Position numbers and translations under genes: made by a program | Shown: one piece after another, positions 15,942-25,343 of the stretch | Position numbering within the stretch: position 1 is the stretch's first letter | Layout: every line of letters starts with the position of its first letter | Notes under the pieces: generated by a model | What the model saw: the letters and a program-made list of their open reading frames with translations, nothing else | What the model was told of the DNA's origin: nothing | The model's database searches: none | Assembly (NCBI GenBank): GCA_020445785.1 | Contig: JAGRFZ010000100.1 | Coordinates: 1 to 36,401 of the forward strand | DNA from: Rhodocyclaceae bacterium | GTDB lineage: Bacteria > Pseudomonadota > Gammaproteobacteria > Burkholderiales > Rhodocyclaceae | Direction: 5' to 3' | Length of the DNA stretch: 36,401 nt

Positions 15942-16271
15942 GCGAGCGCCAGCGGGCAGCGTGGCGCGAGCCGTCCGGACAGCCGCCGTCTGCCGCCCCG
16001 ATTGCCGGGTCGGTCACTCGCGGCGATTCGCCGGCTCCCGCCCCACGTATCCCGAAGTGGCAATTTCGCTCAGGCAATTTGATCGATTTCAGCCTAGAAG
16101 CCGGCGAGCCCTTTTCCTACAGTTGCGGCACGAGACATCGCAGCATCGGCGGGCACGCGAATTCGCCCGGCGGCTGCGAGTCGGAGAATCGCCCTCGTTC
16201 GGCACCACTGGCGGCGGCCCCCCGCCTGCCGGCACGCTGCACGAGCCGCTATCGAGACTTGTGAGAATGCC
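15942..16271. other. Gene-free interval between glycerate kinase and thiolase genes
   Basis: No credible gene is seen in these 330 bases. A small dyad CGGCGATTCGCCG lies at 16021-16033. The octamer GGCAATTT occurs twice, 13 bases apart, near 16060-16080, in the most AT-rich part, which then reads TTGATCGATTTCAG. This is the most likely promoter zone for the thiolase operon, but no convincing -35/-10 pair can be fixed. No T-run terminator is visible for the upstream operon. Confidence 0.5.
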
Positions 16272-17465
16272 ATGGAAAAGAATCCTATCGTCATCGCCTC
16301 CGTCGCCCGCACGCCCATCGGCGGCTTTCAGGGCGCCTTCACCGGACTGACTGCGCCCCGACTCGGCGGCGCCGCGATCCGGGCCGCCGTCGAGCGTGCC
16401 GGCATCGGCGCCGAGGCAGTCCAGGAGCTGATTTTCGGGTGTGTACTACCGGCCGGTGTCGGTCAGGCGCCGGCCCGTCAGGCGGCGCTCAACGGGGGCC
16501 TGCCGCTGGCCGCCGGCTGCACCACCGTGAACAAGGTCTGCGGCTCGGGCATGAAGGCCACCATGCTTGCCCATGACCTTCTCGTGGCCGGCAGCGCGGA
16601 GGTGATGGTCGCCGGCGGCATGGAATCGATGACGAATGCCCCCTACCTGCTGCCCAAGGGCCGCAGCGGCTACCGACTCGGCCACGGACAAGTGCTCGAC
16701 CACATGTTCTTCGACGGCCTCGAAGACGCCTACAGTCCGGAGTTTCGCGGCCGCCTGATGGGCACCTTCGCCGAGGACTGCGCAAGCGACTACGGCTTCA
16801 CGCGCCAGCAGCAGGACGAATTCGCGATCCAGTCGCTGACCCGCGCCCAGGCGGCGATCGAGGACGGCAGCTTCGGTTGGGAGATCGCGCCGGTCACGGT
16901 GGCGGCCCGCGGCGGCGAGACCCGCGTCGCCCACGACGAGCAGCCGGGCAATGCCCGCCTCGACAAGATACCGAGCCTCAAGCCGGCCTTCCGCAAGGAC
17001 GGCACCGTGACACCCGCCAACTCGAGTTCGATCTCCGACGGTGCGGCGGCGCTGGTGCTGATGCGCCGTTCGACCGCCGAGCGGCTCGGCGCCGCGCCGT
17101 TGGCAGCGATCGTCGGCCACACGACCAACGCGGACGCACCCCATCTGTTCCCGACCGCACCGGTCGGCGCGATGAAGGCCATGCTCGACAAGGCCGGGTG
17201 GTCGGTCGGCGAAGTCGATCTGTGGGAAATCAACGAGGCGTTCGCGGTGGTGACGATGGCCGCGATGCGCGACCTCGGCCTGCCCCACGACCGGGTGAAC
17301 ATCCACGGTGGCGCCTGCGCCCTGGGCCACCCGATCGGCGCTTCCGGGGCGCGCATTCTGGTGACCCTGATCGGCGCGCTGAAGAAGACCGGCGGCCGCC
17401 GCGGCATCGCCAGCCTGTGCATCGGAGGCGGCGAAGCCACCGCCATCGCTGTCGAAATGCTCTGA
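16272..17465 (+). CDS. Thiolase (acetyl-CoA C-acetyltransferase family)
   Basis: This 397-residue protein is a complete thiolase. The acyl-accepting Cys90 is in K-V-C-G-S-G-M-K-A, the basic His is in [11 protein letters not shown], and the second Cys is in the terminal C-I-G-G-G-E-A. N-E-A-F-A completes the set. It would catalyse acetoacetyl-CoA formation or thiolysis. The Shine-Dalgarno region is weak (GTGAGAATGCC). An enoyl-CoA hydratase and a CoA-transferase follow on the same strand, giving a short-chain acyl-CoA module. Biosynthetic and degradative thiolases cannot be separated by eye; length and motifs fit the acetoacetyl-CoA type. Confidence 0.93.
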   Translation: MEKNPIVIASVARTPIGGFQGAFTGLTAPRLGGAAIRAAVERAGIGAEAVQELIFGCVLPAGVGQAPARQAALNGGLPLAAGCTTVNKVCGSGMKATMLAHDLLVAGSAEVMVAGGMESMTNAPYLLPKGRSGYRLGHGQVLDHMFFDGLEDAYSPEFRGRLMGTFAEDCASDYGFTRQQQDEFAIQSLTRAQAAIEDGSFGWEIAPVTVAARGGETRVAHDEQPGNARLDKIPSLKPAFRKDGTVTPANSSSISDGAAALVLMRRSTAERLGAAPLAAIVGHTTNADAPHLFPTAPVGAMKAMLDKAGWSVGEVDLWEINEAFAVVTMAAMRDLGLPHDRVNIHGGACALGHPIGASGARILVTLIGALKKTGGRRGIASLCIGGGEATAIAVEML

Positions 17466-17557
17466 CCGCGACAGGCGCGCCGACTGCGTGCGCCCCGCCC
17501 GGACGATGCCCACGCCGTCGTCCGAAGACTGCTGATCGCCGACAACAGGAGGAAGAC

Positions 17558-18334
17558 ATGGCATACGAGAACATTCGGGTCGAGGTCCACGGCAAGGTGG
17601 GACTCGTGACCCTGGACCGTCCGAAGCAGCTCAATGCGCTCAACGACGCGCTGGTGGACGAACTGGGCGCGGCGCTCGACGCTTTCGAGGCCGACGCCTC
17701 GATCGGCTGCATCGTCATCACCGGATCGGACAAGGCCTTCGCCGCCGGCGCCGACATCGCCGCGATGGCCGGTTTCGGCTACATGGACGCCTACAAGGGC
17801 GACTACATCACCCGCAACTGGGAGCGCGTCAAGACCTGCCGCAAGCCGGTGATCGCCGCGGTCGCCGGTTTTGCGCTGGGCGGTGGCTGCGAACTGGCGA
17901 TGATGTGCGACATGATCTTTGCCGCCGACACCGCAAAGTTCGGGCAGCCGGAGATCAAGCTCGGCGTACTGCCGGGCGCCGGCGGTACGCAACGCCTGCC
18001 ACGGGCGGTCGGCAAGGCCAAGGCGATGGACATGTGCCTGACCGCCCGCATGATGGACGCGGCGGAAGCGGAGCAGGCCGGTCTCGTGGCGCGAATCTTC
18101 CCGGCCGAACACCTGCTGACCGAAACGCTTGCGGTCGCCGTGACCATCGCCGGCTTCTCGCTGCCGGTGGTGATGATGATCAAGGAGTCGGTCAACCGGG
18201 CCTTTGAGAGCAGTCTGCAGGAGGGCCTGCTGTTCGAACGCCGCGCCTTCCACGCCGCCTTCGCCCTGGACGACCAGAAGGAGGGCATGGCGGCCTTCCT
18301 GGCCAAGCGCCCGCCCGCGTTCACCGACCGCTGA
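17558..18334 (+). CDS. Enoyl-CoA hydratase (crotonase family)
   Basis: This 258-residue crotonase has the oxyanion-hole segment A-F-A-A-G-A-D-I near residue 67. Both catalytic glutamates are present: Glu112 in [11 protein letters not shown] and Glu132 in F-G-Q-P-E-I. This pair is typical of true hydratases as opposed to isomerases or decarboxylases of the fold. G-A-G-G-T-Q-R-L follows. The start M-A-Y-E-N has AGGAGGAA just upstream. It hydrates trans-2-enoyl-CoA, probably crotonyl-CoA given the neighbours, to the 3-hydroxyacyl-CoA. A 3-hydroxyacyl-CoA dehydrogenase is not in this cluster and must come from elsewhere if the module is a beta-oxidation route. Confidence 0.94.
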   Translation: MAYENIRVEVHGKVGLVTLDRPKQLNALNDALVDELGAALDAFEADASIGCIVITGSDKAFAAGADIAAMAGFGYMDAYKGDYITRNWERVKTCRKPVIAAVAGFALGGGCELAMMCDMIFAADTAKFGQPEIKLGVLPGAGGTQRLPRAVGKAKAMDMCLTARMMDAAEAEQAGLVARIFPAEHLLTETLAVAVTIAGFSLPVVMMIKESVNRAFESSLQEGLLFERRAFHAAFALDDQKEGMAAFLAKRPPAFTDR

Positions 18335-18365
18335 ATCGCCCGGCCATCTTCGGGGAGGAGACCAC

Positions 18366-19658
18366 ATGTCGCACCAGTCCGATTATCAAAGCAAACGCAT
18401 GACCGCCGCAGACGCAGTACGCCAGGTTCGCAACGGCGACATGATCGTCGTACCGACCGGCGTCGGCGAACCGCCGACCCTGCTCACCGCGCTGTCCGAG
18501 CAACGACGTGATTTCCAGGGCGTCCAGGTCGCGCAGATCCTGCCGCTGCGCAAGGTCGACTACTTCGACGAACACACCGCCGAGCACGTGCGACATTGCG
18601 CGTACTTCTTCGGCGGCCCCTCGCGCCCCGGTGGTCAGGCCGGCTGGATCGACTACGTACCGGCCTATTTCTCGGAGTTGCCGACCTTGATCGACCGACG
18701 CCTGCTACCGGCCGACGTGGTATTCACGATGGCCTCGCCGATGGACGAGCACGGCTACTTCTCGATCAGTCTGGCCGCCGACTACACGATGGCGGCGATC
18801 CGCCGCGCACGCGCAGTGGTACTGGAAGTGAACCCCCACGTACCGTTCGCCAACGGCCACTGCCACGTCCACATTTCCCAGGTCAGCGCCCTGATCGAGA
18901 GCGATGAGCCGGTGCTGGAGGTGGGCCTGCCGACCATCGGCCCGGTGCAGGAGGCGATCGGCCAGTACGTCGCCGACATGATCCCGGACGGCGCGACCCT
19001 GCAGATCGGCTACGGCGGCATCCCCGACGCCGTGGTGATGCAGCTCACCCACAAGCACGACCTCGGCGTGCATACCGAGATGATCGGCGACGGCATCATG
19101 AGCCTGGTCGAGTGCGGTGCCATCACCAACCGCCGCAAGAACGTCAACCGCGGCAAGATGTTCGCCACCTTCGCCCTCGGCTCGCGCAAGCTCTATCGCT
19201 TCATGGACCGCAACCCGGCGCTGGAGATGCATCCGGTGGACGTCACCAACGACCCCTACCTCGCCGGCCGGAACGATCGGCTGGTGTCGATCAACGCCAG
19301 CATGCAGGTGGACCTGATCGGCCAGTGCGGATCCGAGAGCTTGGGCCACACGCCTTATTCCGGCACCGGCGGCCAGGCCGACTTCGTGCGCGCCGCCAAC
19401 CGCTCCCGCGACGGCAAGTCCTTCATCGTGCTGCCCGCCACCGCGAAGCAGAACACCATCTCGCGCATCGTGCCGACCCTGTCGCCGGGCACCCACGTCA
19501 CCACCAGCAAGAACGATGTCGATTACGTCGTCACCGAGCACGGCGTCGCCCAGCTACGCGGCAAGACGGCGAAGCAGCGTGCCGAGGCGCTGATCGCCAT
19601 CGCCGATCCGGATTTCCGGCCCGAACTGCGGGAAGCGGCGCGGGCGATGAAGTTGTAG
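18366..19658 (+). CDS. Acetyl-CoA hydrolase/transferase family CoA-transferase (4-hydroxybutyrate CoA-transferase-like)
   Basis: This 430-residue protein belongs to the AbfT/Cat1 family. I-G-Y-G-G-I-P-D-A is followed by H-T-E-M, placing Glu238 at the position I recall for the catalytic glutamate of Clostridium 4-hydroxybutyrate CoA-transferase. Y-S-G-T-G-G-Q-A-D-F-V-R is the family CoA-site signature. GGGGAGGAG precedes the start M-S-H-Q-S. The enzyme swaps CoA between acetyl-CoA and a short acid such as butyrate, crotonate or 4-hydroxybutyrate. With thiolase and crotonase it forms a short-chain acid activation and oxidation set. Its exact acid is not predictable. Confidence 0.92.
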   Translation: MSHQSDYQSKRMTAADAVRQVRNGDMIVVPTGVGEPPTLLTALSEQRRDFQGVQVAQILPLRKVDYFDEHTAEHVRHCAYFFGGPSRPGGQAGWIDYVPAYFSELPTLIDRRLLPADVVFTMASPMDEHGYFSISLAADYTMAAIRRARAVVLEVNPHVPFANGHCHVHISQVSALIESDEPVLEVGLPTIGPVQEAIGQYVADMIPDGATLQIGYGGIPDAVVMQLTHKHDLGVHTEMIGDGIMSLVECGAITNRRKNVNRGKMFATFALGSRKLYRFMDRNPALEMHPVDVTNDPYLAGRNDRLVSINASMQVDLIGQCGSESLGHTPYSGTGGQADFVRAANRSRDGKSFIVLPATAKQNTISRIVPTLSPGTHVTTSKNDVDYVVTEHGVAQLRGKTAKQRAEALIAIADPDFRPELREAARAMKL

Positions 19659-19692
19659 GCGGCGCACGGCGAGGCGCACCCGCCGGCGCCGG

Positions 19693-19706
19693 CGTGCCGC
19701 GGCACG
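19693..19706. other. GC-rich palindrome between convergent genes
   Basis: CGTGCCGCGGCACG is a perfect 14-base palindrome in the 57-base gap between the CoA-transferase and the DUF3592 gene, which end facing each other. It may help end transcription in both directions, but no T-run is present. Confidence 0.3.
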
Positions 19707-19715
19707 CGGTCGCGC

Positions 19716-20846
19716 TCACCCGCCCCGCGGGTCCGCATCCCGTCGGCGCAGGCCGAGCCAGCCCAGCCACGTGCCGGCGCCGGCGAAGAACAGCGAAAGG
19801 ACGATCGTCGTGACCGTGACGTCGCGGGTGACGACCACCCAGCCCGGATCCTCCGGGTCGTAGTAGCAATCGGTCGTCGTCCCTGCCCGGAACCGGGACA
19901 GCAGGCCCATGTCGCCGGTCGACGACGCCTTGTTGCGGAACCCCGTCGAAACGATCGTCCGCTCCGGCGTCTCGAAGCGCAACGTCAACAGCGGGATTTC
20001 GAGACGCGTGGTGGTGGTTCGGGCACTTTGCGCGCGCGATGTCCCGGTGCTCGACCGAGACTCGTGGGTATCGACGGCGTAGCGCACGTCCAGCACTTCG
20101 CAGGTCGTCGCCCGCCAGGAAAACCATGGTTCGAAGGCGTCGCGCAGGCCCGCAACGGCGAAGAAGAGCAGCAGCACGGCGCCTACCAAGGACAGGGCCC
20201 TGAGCAGCCCGGCACCCTTGCGGCGCATGCGCAGGAAAAGGCCGACCTGGAGGGCGACGAACAACAAGAATAAGACGAGCACGGCACCGTACTGCCCCAG
20301 AAAGCCACGGCTGCCGTCCGGCAGTTGTGGCGTCTGCCGGAGATGGGCGACTTCGAGAGGACGCCCCTCGCCTACGGCTTGCGCATCCACCTGCAGATAG
20401 ACATCGCCGTTCACGTCCCAGGACACGAGAAACCGGAAGGACACCTGCACCGTCCCATCCGCCGGCAGATCGATCGCCGGCCAAGTGATCCGGCGCTCCT
20501 GCTCCGCGCGGTCGGGCTGAACGAAATGGACGCCGCCGGTGCCGCCGACGAAATGGGCCACTTCCCCCAGCAAGGCATCGATCTTCACCTGCCGCTCGGT
20601 CGCCCCCCCGTTCGACACCCGGATTTCGGCCTCGTGCACGACCCCGTAGACCAGCGGCTGCGGCGTGACATCGAGGCTCAGCCGCAGGCCGTCGCCGGAC
20701 AGCCGCGCCGGTACCTGCTGCGTCGCGCGCGCTGGCGCGATGCCCTCGGACTGGGCCAGGCTTGCCGGCGACAGCACCAATGCCGCCAGCATCGCAAGTA
20801 CGATCAGGATGGCCCGACCGGGCCGGAGCCGTCGCCGAATGTTCAT
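19716..20846 (-). CDS. DUF3592 membrane protein with N-terminal signal segment
   Basis: This 376-residue protein starts with a basic segment and a hydrophobic signal segment (about residues 13-30). A roughly 130-residue extracytoplasmic part rich in beta strands follows. Two hydrophobic helices come at about residues 175-230, then a second extracytoplasmic part, then a final helix near residue 350. The region with T-T-C-E-V-L-D-V-R-Y ... Y-Y-D-P-E-D-P-G matches DUF3592. CAGGAGGCAGG precedes the ATG, which overlaps the upstream stop as ATGA. It is the last gene of a four-gene operon and the only membrane-bound product of the four. DUF3592 has no known activity; here it could anchor or sense for the soluble TPR partners. 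Confidence 0.75.
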   Translation of the reverse strand: MNIRRRLRPGRAILIVLAMLAALVLSPASLAQSEGIAPARATQQVPARLSGDGLRLSLDVTPQPLVYGVVHEAEIRVSNGGATERQVKIDALLGEVAHFVGGTGGVHFVQPDRAEQERRITWPAIDLPADGTVQVSFRFLVSWDVNGDVYLQVDAQAVGEGRPLEVAHLRQTPQLPDGSRGFLGQYGAVLVLFLLFVALQVGLFLRMRRKGAGLLRALSLVGAVLLLFFAVAGLRDAFEPWFSWRATTCEVLDVRYAVDTHESRSSTGTSRAQSARTTTTRLEIPLLTLRFETPERTIVSTGFRNKASSTGDMGLLSRFRAGTTTDCYYDPEDPGWVVVTRDVTVTTIVLSLFFAGAGTWLGWLGLRRRDADPRGG

Positions 20847-22612
20847 GTCCTGCCTCCTGGCGGACGGCCATCGCCCGGTGCACAGCCCGTCCGCAGCCCT
20901 CGCAGGCGCCGGTCGAGTTCGGACCGCGCCGCCTCGTCGTCGATCAGAGCGCGGGCCTGCGCCAGATCCCTGAGCGCGCCGTCGAGGTCACCGACGGCTT
21001 CCCGGCAATCGGCACGGAGAAGGTAGGCGGCGCCCAGCCCCGGCTCGCCGGCCACCAGCCGGTCGGCGTCGGCCAGCGCCTCCGGCCAGCGCCCCGCCTG
21101 CGCCAGCAAGCGGCCGCGGGAAGCGAGCGCCGCCGCGTTGTCGGGGGCAACTGCCAGTACGTCGCCCCACGCATCCCGCGCCGACCCCGAATCCTGGTCG
21201 CGCGTCGCGACCACCGCCCGGATCACCAGCGCATCCACGTCGTTGGGCTGCAGGGCGAGGCATCGGCGCGCCGCCTCGCCGGCTTCCGTGACGCTGCCGG
21301 CCTGATAGTGACGCTGGGCCAACAAGCGCCACGCGGGTGGGAACTCCGGGTAGCGCGCGAGACATTGCTCGATCGCTTCGATGAAGGCACCACCGTCCGA
21401 TCGGACCGCCGCTTGCCAGGCCGCCAGTGCCTCGGCGCCTGCCCGGCGCACCTGGCGATCGGCCGCGGCAAATTCGGACTGCCGACCGGTAGCCGTAAGC
21501 GCGTCGCGCAGCAGGGACGCCGCGTGGGCGGCGAGGTCGGCCATTTCGGGATCCCGCGCCGCCAGCAGATGGCCGACCAGGGCCGCCTGATAGGCCTGCA
21601 ACTGCGTCTCCGGCCAGCGCTCGCCGGCTGCCGCGAGCCTGGCCAGGGCCAGATGCGCGCCCGCCACGTGCCGGTTCGGCGCCGTGTCGAGCGACCACGC
21701 CCAGCGCAGGAAGCCCCGCCCCTGGGCTTCGGCACCGTCCCGGTCGTCGGCTTCGACGCCGTCCTGCATCGCCGCCATGAAGCGGGAGACCATCTCCATC
21801 TCCGGCAGCGCGTCGTGGCGGCTGTCCTGGGCCAGCAGACCGGCCATCATCTGCGCATTGCCGTCGAGCACCCGATGCAGGCGTGGATACGCCGCCGCAT
21901 CCACCGAGGCCATGCCCTCGCGGTAGAAGCCTTGTCCCCGGGTCAGCCAGTCGCGATGGCGGATGCCGATCCTGGCGCAGCAGTTGCCCAGGTGCAGCAG
22001 CAGCAGGGGCAGACGGATGGATTCCGGCCGATGGGCCTCGCGCAGCTGCGGCAGCGCCGCTTCGCCGAGCATCACCGCATCGATCAGATTGCCGTCGCGC
22101 TCACCCGTGTAGCGTTCTCCGACGATTCGCGACAACGCCCCCCGCAATTCGGCGAGCCGCAGCGCATCGTCCGCCTGCAGCGCCAGGATCTCGTACGGTT
22201 CGAGTGCCAGGCGGGCCCGCTCGACCCGCGTACGTTGCGCCGGTTCGACGATCCGGCATCGCTCGGCCAGCACCTCGGCGAGGACGACCGCGGCCGCCAG
22301 CGCATGCTCGGTCGCACGCCGGCAGTCCAGCCGTGCCAGCGCCAGCCGCGCCGACTGCTCGGCGGCCTCGAGGGCGTTCGGTTCCCTCGCGATCAACAAC
22401 CGCAGCCTTGCCCGCGCCGCCAGCGCCCTCGCGGACGCGACCGGGTCGTCGTCCTCGGCGAGTTCGCCGAAGCGCTCATCCAGCGCCGCCAGGGCATCGC
22501 TATCCGGCCGGTGGTCCTCGCGCAGCGTCGGTGGCGCCGGTGGCGCCGCCAGCAGCGCGCTGAACGCGTCCAGTGCGTGCTCGAGACGGGATGTCCGCTG
22601 CGTCGGCATCAT
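20843..22612 (-). CDS. TPR-repeat protein (large, C-terminal TPR array)
   Basis: This 589-residue Ala/Arg/Leu-rich protein is almost wholly alpha-helical. The C-terminal third (about residues 400-570) shows recognisable 34-residue TPR units with the W-x-L/G-Y/A-x8-A-x6-P pattern, e.g. P-A-W-R-L-L-A-Q-R-H-Y-Q-A-G and a following L-A-L-Q-P-N-D-V-D-A. The N-terminal 400 residues are helical with degenerate repeats. It starts M-M-P-T-Q, its ATG overlapping the upstream stop as ATGA. No enzymatic domain or signal peptide is seen, so it is probably a cytoplasmic scaffold. Its frame stays open for more than 1 kb upstream, but that stretch is antisense-frame noise over the neighbouring gene. Confidence 0.8.
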   Translation of the reverse strand: MMPTQRTSRLEHALDAFSALLAAPPAPPTLREDHRPDSDALAALDERFGELAEDDDPVASARALAARARLRLLIAREPNALEAAEQSARLALARLDCRRATEHALAAAVVLAEVLAERCRIVEPAQRTRVERARLALEPYEILALQADDALRLAELRGALSRIVGERYTGERDGNLIDAVMLGEAALPQLREAHRPESIRLPLLLLHLGNCCARIGIRHRDWLTRGQGFYREGMASVDAAAYPRLHRVLDGNAQMMAGLLAQDSRHDALPEMEMVSRFMAAMQDGVEADDRDGAEAQGRGFLRWAWSLDTAPNRHVAGAHLALARLAAAGERWPETQLQAYQAALVGHLLAARDPEMADLAAHAASLLRDALTATGRQSEFAAADRQVRRAGAEALAAWQAAVRSDGGAFIEAIEQCLARYPEFPPAWRLLAQRHYQAGSVTEAGEAARRCLALQPNDVDALVIRAVVATRDQDSGSARDAWGDVLAVAPDNAAALASRGRLLAQAGRWPEALADADRLVAGEPGLGAAYLLRADCREAVGDLDGALRDLAQARALIDDEAARSELDRRLRGLRTGCAPGDGRPPGGRT

Positions 22613-24105
22613 CGCACCGCCGACGAATCGCGGGCCGCGGCCTGCAGCCGTTCGCGAACGAGGACCATGCGCCCACGCAGCTTCGGATCCCGTGCTCGCG
22701 CAATGCCCTCGCGCAAGGCGGCGAGGGCCGCATCGGGTTCGTCGGCAGCGAGCGCCGCGCCGGCCAGCATCGAATAGGCTTCGGCGCAGTCGGGCGCAAC
22801 GGCGATCGCGGCGCGGGCGTCGGCCATCGCGTCGGACGCGCGATCGAGCAGCCGCCAAGCCCGCGCACGGTCGCACAACTGCTCTGCGCGCCGCAAGCAA
22901 AGACCGTTGATGCGCGCGTCGTCGTCCATCCGGCCCCAGCGATCGCGGCGGTCGCGCGTGTCCCGCTGCTGCTGGCGCGCGCGGATGCGTGCCTGGTTGG
23001 CCGCCAGCGCCGCGCTGCCGTCCTGCAGCGCGGCGGCGGCATTCTCTCGTCGCAGATGTACCTTGGCCCGCAGCCACAGGGCATGCTCGTCGTCGGCGTC
23101 GCGCGCCAGCACCGCATCGAAGCAGCGCTGCGCCGCATCGAAATCCTGCCCCCAGGCTGCAGCATTGCCGAGCCGGCACAGCCGCTCGGCATCCAGTCCG
23201 GCCACCAGCGCGGCCTCGTCGAATTCGGCCAGCAGGGCGCCGAGGGAATCGCCGTAGGGCCTCGGCATAGATCCGCCGGCAACACCGCCCGCTCGACGCC
23301 CGGCGACCTGCAGGGCCACGTAGAGCGCAGCGGCACAGCGCGCCCTGGCCGGTTGCGGCGCCAGGGACAACGCGCGGGCCAGGTAGGGAATCGCGAATCG
23401 TGCCAACTCGTCGCGCCCGACGTCCATCAGGGCAAGGCCGGCCGCCAGGTTGAAGCGGTGGTCGTCGCGCATCGCCGGGCGGTGGGCGACATAGCGCTCG
23501 AACAGCGCCGGCGTGTCCTGGGTGATCAGGCCGACGACGACGCGTCGGTATTCCGCTTCGGTGATCCCCACTTCCTTGCGCTGGGGCAGCACCGCATCGA
23601 AGACACCGGCGAAATAGGGTGCCACCACCGCCTCGACGCCGGCCGCATTCATGCCGGCCTTGAGAAAGATCCGCTCCGGCCAGTCGTCGAGCAGCCAGAT
23701 GCGACCGCCACCGACCCGATGGACGGTGGTGTAGTGATGGGTGACGCGATCCGACAGCAGCAGCAGGTCGTCGGGTGCCGCCAGCCACCACAGATCCTCC
23801 TTCGGCACCGGAATCGCGTCCTCTGCGGCCACCTCGACGCGATCACTGCAGAAGGCCAGGTAGAACCCGAGCGGCGCGTGCACCTCGGGCCGAGGGCCGC
23901 CGGCTTCACGATAGGCTTCGAATTCCCGCTTCAGGCTGCCCAGGGTGCGCTTGGGCACCGGCCGCGGATCCTCGTCGTCACCGGCGTAGCCGAACTGGTC
24001 CTGGCGCAACAGGGTTGCCTGCAGCCCCTGCCCGGCGAACGCCTGGATGCGTGGATCCCGCGCTGGACGACCGCCGCTGTTGCCTTCGTCCGCGATCTCG
24101 ATCAT
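22609..24105 (-). CDS. TPR-repeat protein with unassigned N-terminal domain
   Basis: This protein has 498 residues if it starts at M-I-E-I-A-D. An N-terminal domain of about 190 residues has mixed alpha/beta character and aromatic-rich segments (D-L-W-W-L-A, H-H-Y-T-T-V-H, I-W-L-L-D-D-W-P). I do not recognise this domain. A helical TPR region from about residue 220 to the end follows, with units such as A-A-A-W-G-Q-D-F-D-A-A-Q-R-C-F-D. The start lies five bases after the DUF4062 stop, with GAGGGG abutting the ATG. That spacing is too short for normal initiation, so coupled translation is likely. The stop overlaps the next start (ATGA). Confidence 0.75.
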   Translation of the reverse strand: MIEIADEGNSGGRPARDPRIQAFAGQGLQATLLRQDQFGYAGDDEDPRPVPKRTLGSLKREFEAYREAGGPRPEVHAPLGFYLAFCSDRVEVAAEDAIPVPKEDLWWLAAPDDLLLLSDRVTHHYTTVHRVGGGRIWLLDDWPERIFLKAGMNAAGVEAVVAPYFAGVFDAVLPQRKEVGITEAEYRRVVVGLITQDTPALFERYVAHRPAMRDDHRFNLAAGLALMDVGRDELARFAIPYLARALSLAPQPARARCAAALYVALQVAGRRAGGVAGGSMPRPYGDSLGALLAEFDEAALVAGLDAERLCRLGNAAAWGQDFDAAQRCFDAVLARDADDEHALWLRAKVHLRRENAAAALQDGSAALAANQARIRARQQQRDTRDRRDRWGRMDDDARINGLCLRRAEQLCDRARAWRLLDRASDAMADARAAIAVAPDCAEAYSMLAGAALAADEPDAALAALREGIARARDPKLRGRMVLVRERLQAAARDSSAVR

Positions 24106-24109
24106 CCCC

Positions 24110-25147
24110 TCACTCGTCCATGTAGATGACGAAGGGCCGCGAACGCCGGGCACGGTCTTCGCCACCGACGCTGTAATGGAAGGCGAAGGCAAGCTCGTAC
24201 AGACCCGGGTCGAGCGCCAACACGCTGCCGCGCACGGCTTCGAGGTCCGGTGCCCCGGCGGGAAAGGCGAGCACCCGGGGCGGCGCGGTGTCGAGCAGGT
24301 TGGCGCTGCAGGCGCACTCGGCACCGCCGCCCGGCGCCCGCATCCAGCGCGCCGGAGCGACGCCCCCGGCGCCTACCGTGAGCTGGAAGACGTAGGGCTC
24401 GACGACGCCGGCGCCCTGCACCTCGTCGCCGGCGATGCGATAGTCGAGCGCCGGCATGCGACCGGCATGGAACGCCACCACCTCCAGTTCGATCGCGTGG
24501 AGGTGGATCGAACAAGCACCGCATCCGTTGTGCGCCAGCGCGAACGAAACCTCGGCGCCGCCGGTGAACACCGGCCCCTCGCGGCCGACCGGCCGCAGCA
24601 CCGGGTGCCCGGCCAGCGGACGCAGACGCTGCGGCGGCTCGAGGGCACTGATGGACAGATCGGAGGCTTCGCCGCTCGGTCGCGTCGTGGCCGCGGTCAG
24701 CGCCTGCAGCGCATGCAGCACGCCGGCCCGCAGGTCGTCTTCGCTACCGAAAACGCGCACCACGTGATCACGGGCGACCGCGGCCTTGAAGGCCGCGAGA
24801 CGTTCGGCGCCCAGCCCACGCTCGATGTCCGCCGGCAGCACCGCCACGTCGTCGCGGATCACGAACATCAGGCGTGGCACGCCCCGCCCAGCCGCCCGCT
24901 CGTATTCCATTTGGGTGATCGAGCGTTGCTCGCCGGCCGGCACATGACCATAGCGGTGGGCGAGGATGCCGACATAGACGTCGCAACGGTCCACCATTGC
25001 CAACGAAGCCGCCACCGCATCGGCATCGCTCGCCGGCAGGTGCTCCATCATCTCCGGGAACGCGCCGGCCGCCAGACAGCCGTCGCGCGCCGCCGCACGA
25101 TAGCGCGGCAGGTCCAGCGCAGTACTGCTCAGCATCACTCTCGGCAT
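24110..25147 (-). CDS. DUF4062 protein with C-terminal beta-rich domain; first gene of four-gene operon
   Basis: This 345-residue protein starts at M-P-R-V-M. An alternative GTG three codons upstream (25156) has a better-spaced GGAGG. The first 140 residues match DUF4062: [14 protein letters not shown], then [13 protein letters not shown], and [16 protein letters not shown]. In other proteins this domain sits in front of NACHT/STAND or WD40 modules, and it is thought to be an effector or signalling domain of a TIR-like fold. The remaining 200 residues are probably beta-rich, with a C-G-A-C and a C-A-C pair, and are unassigned. No NTPase is fused. It leads an operon with two TPR proteins and a membrane protein. 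Confidence 0.82.
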   Translation of the reverse strand: MPRVMLSSTALDLPRYRAAARDGCLAAGAFPEMMEHLPASDADAVAASLAMVDRCDVYVGILAHRYGHVPAGEQRSITQMEYERAAGRGVPRLMFVIRDDVAVLPADIERGLGAERLAAFKAAVARDHVVRVFGSEDDLRAGVLHALQALTAATTRPSGEASDLSISALEPPQRLRPLAGHPVLRPVGREGPVFTGGAEVSFALAHNGCGACSIHLHAIELEVVAFHAGRMPALDYRIAGDEVQGAGVVEPYVFQLTVGAGGVAPARWMRAPGGGAECACSANLLDTAPPRVLAFPAGAPDLEAVRGSVLALDPGLYELAFAFHYSVGGEDRARRSRPFVIYMDE

Positions 25148-25185
25148 CTCGGCCACGGCCGCCTCCGGGCGCAGGCTGTCCTTCC

Positions 25186-25221
25186 TGACGTTAGCAGCAC
25201 CGACGGCGCCTGCAAACGTCA
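25186..25221 (-). promoter_or_regulatory. Candidate promoter and dyad (TGACGTT-N22-AACGTCA) for DUF4062 operon
   Basis: Perfect 7-base inverted arms lie at 25186-25192 and 25215-25221, centres 29 bases apart, about 40 bases upstream of the DUF4062 start. On the minus strand TTGCAG (25215-25210), a 16-base spacer and TAACGT (25193-25188) form a weak sigma-70-like promoter. Each arm overlaps one promoter hexamer, as a repressor site would. No cognate regulator gene is adjacent. Confidence 0.35.
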
Positions 25222-25343
25222 TCGACCGCCCCCAAGGGAATCGGTCACACGCCCCGCCGCGTCCCGCCACCGGCCCGCCCCCTATACTGGCGGGGCGCGC
25301 CGACTGGCGCCCCCTGCCTCCCACCCCGACACGAGGGTCCTCC

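Noticed and set aside
16077..16090. TTGATCGATTTCAG as an Fnr/Dnr box before the thiolase gene
   Set aside because: Only the left half-site matches; the right half should be ATCAA or GTCAA.
22613..23791. Upstream extension of the TPR gene at 20843 to a 982-codon frame
   Set aside because: The extension overlaps the coding frame of the neighbouring TPR protein, shows no domain, and the ATGA overlap at 22612 gives a natural start.
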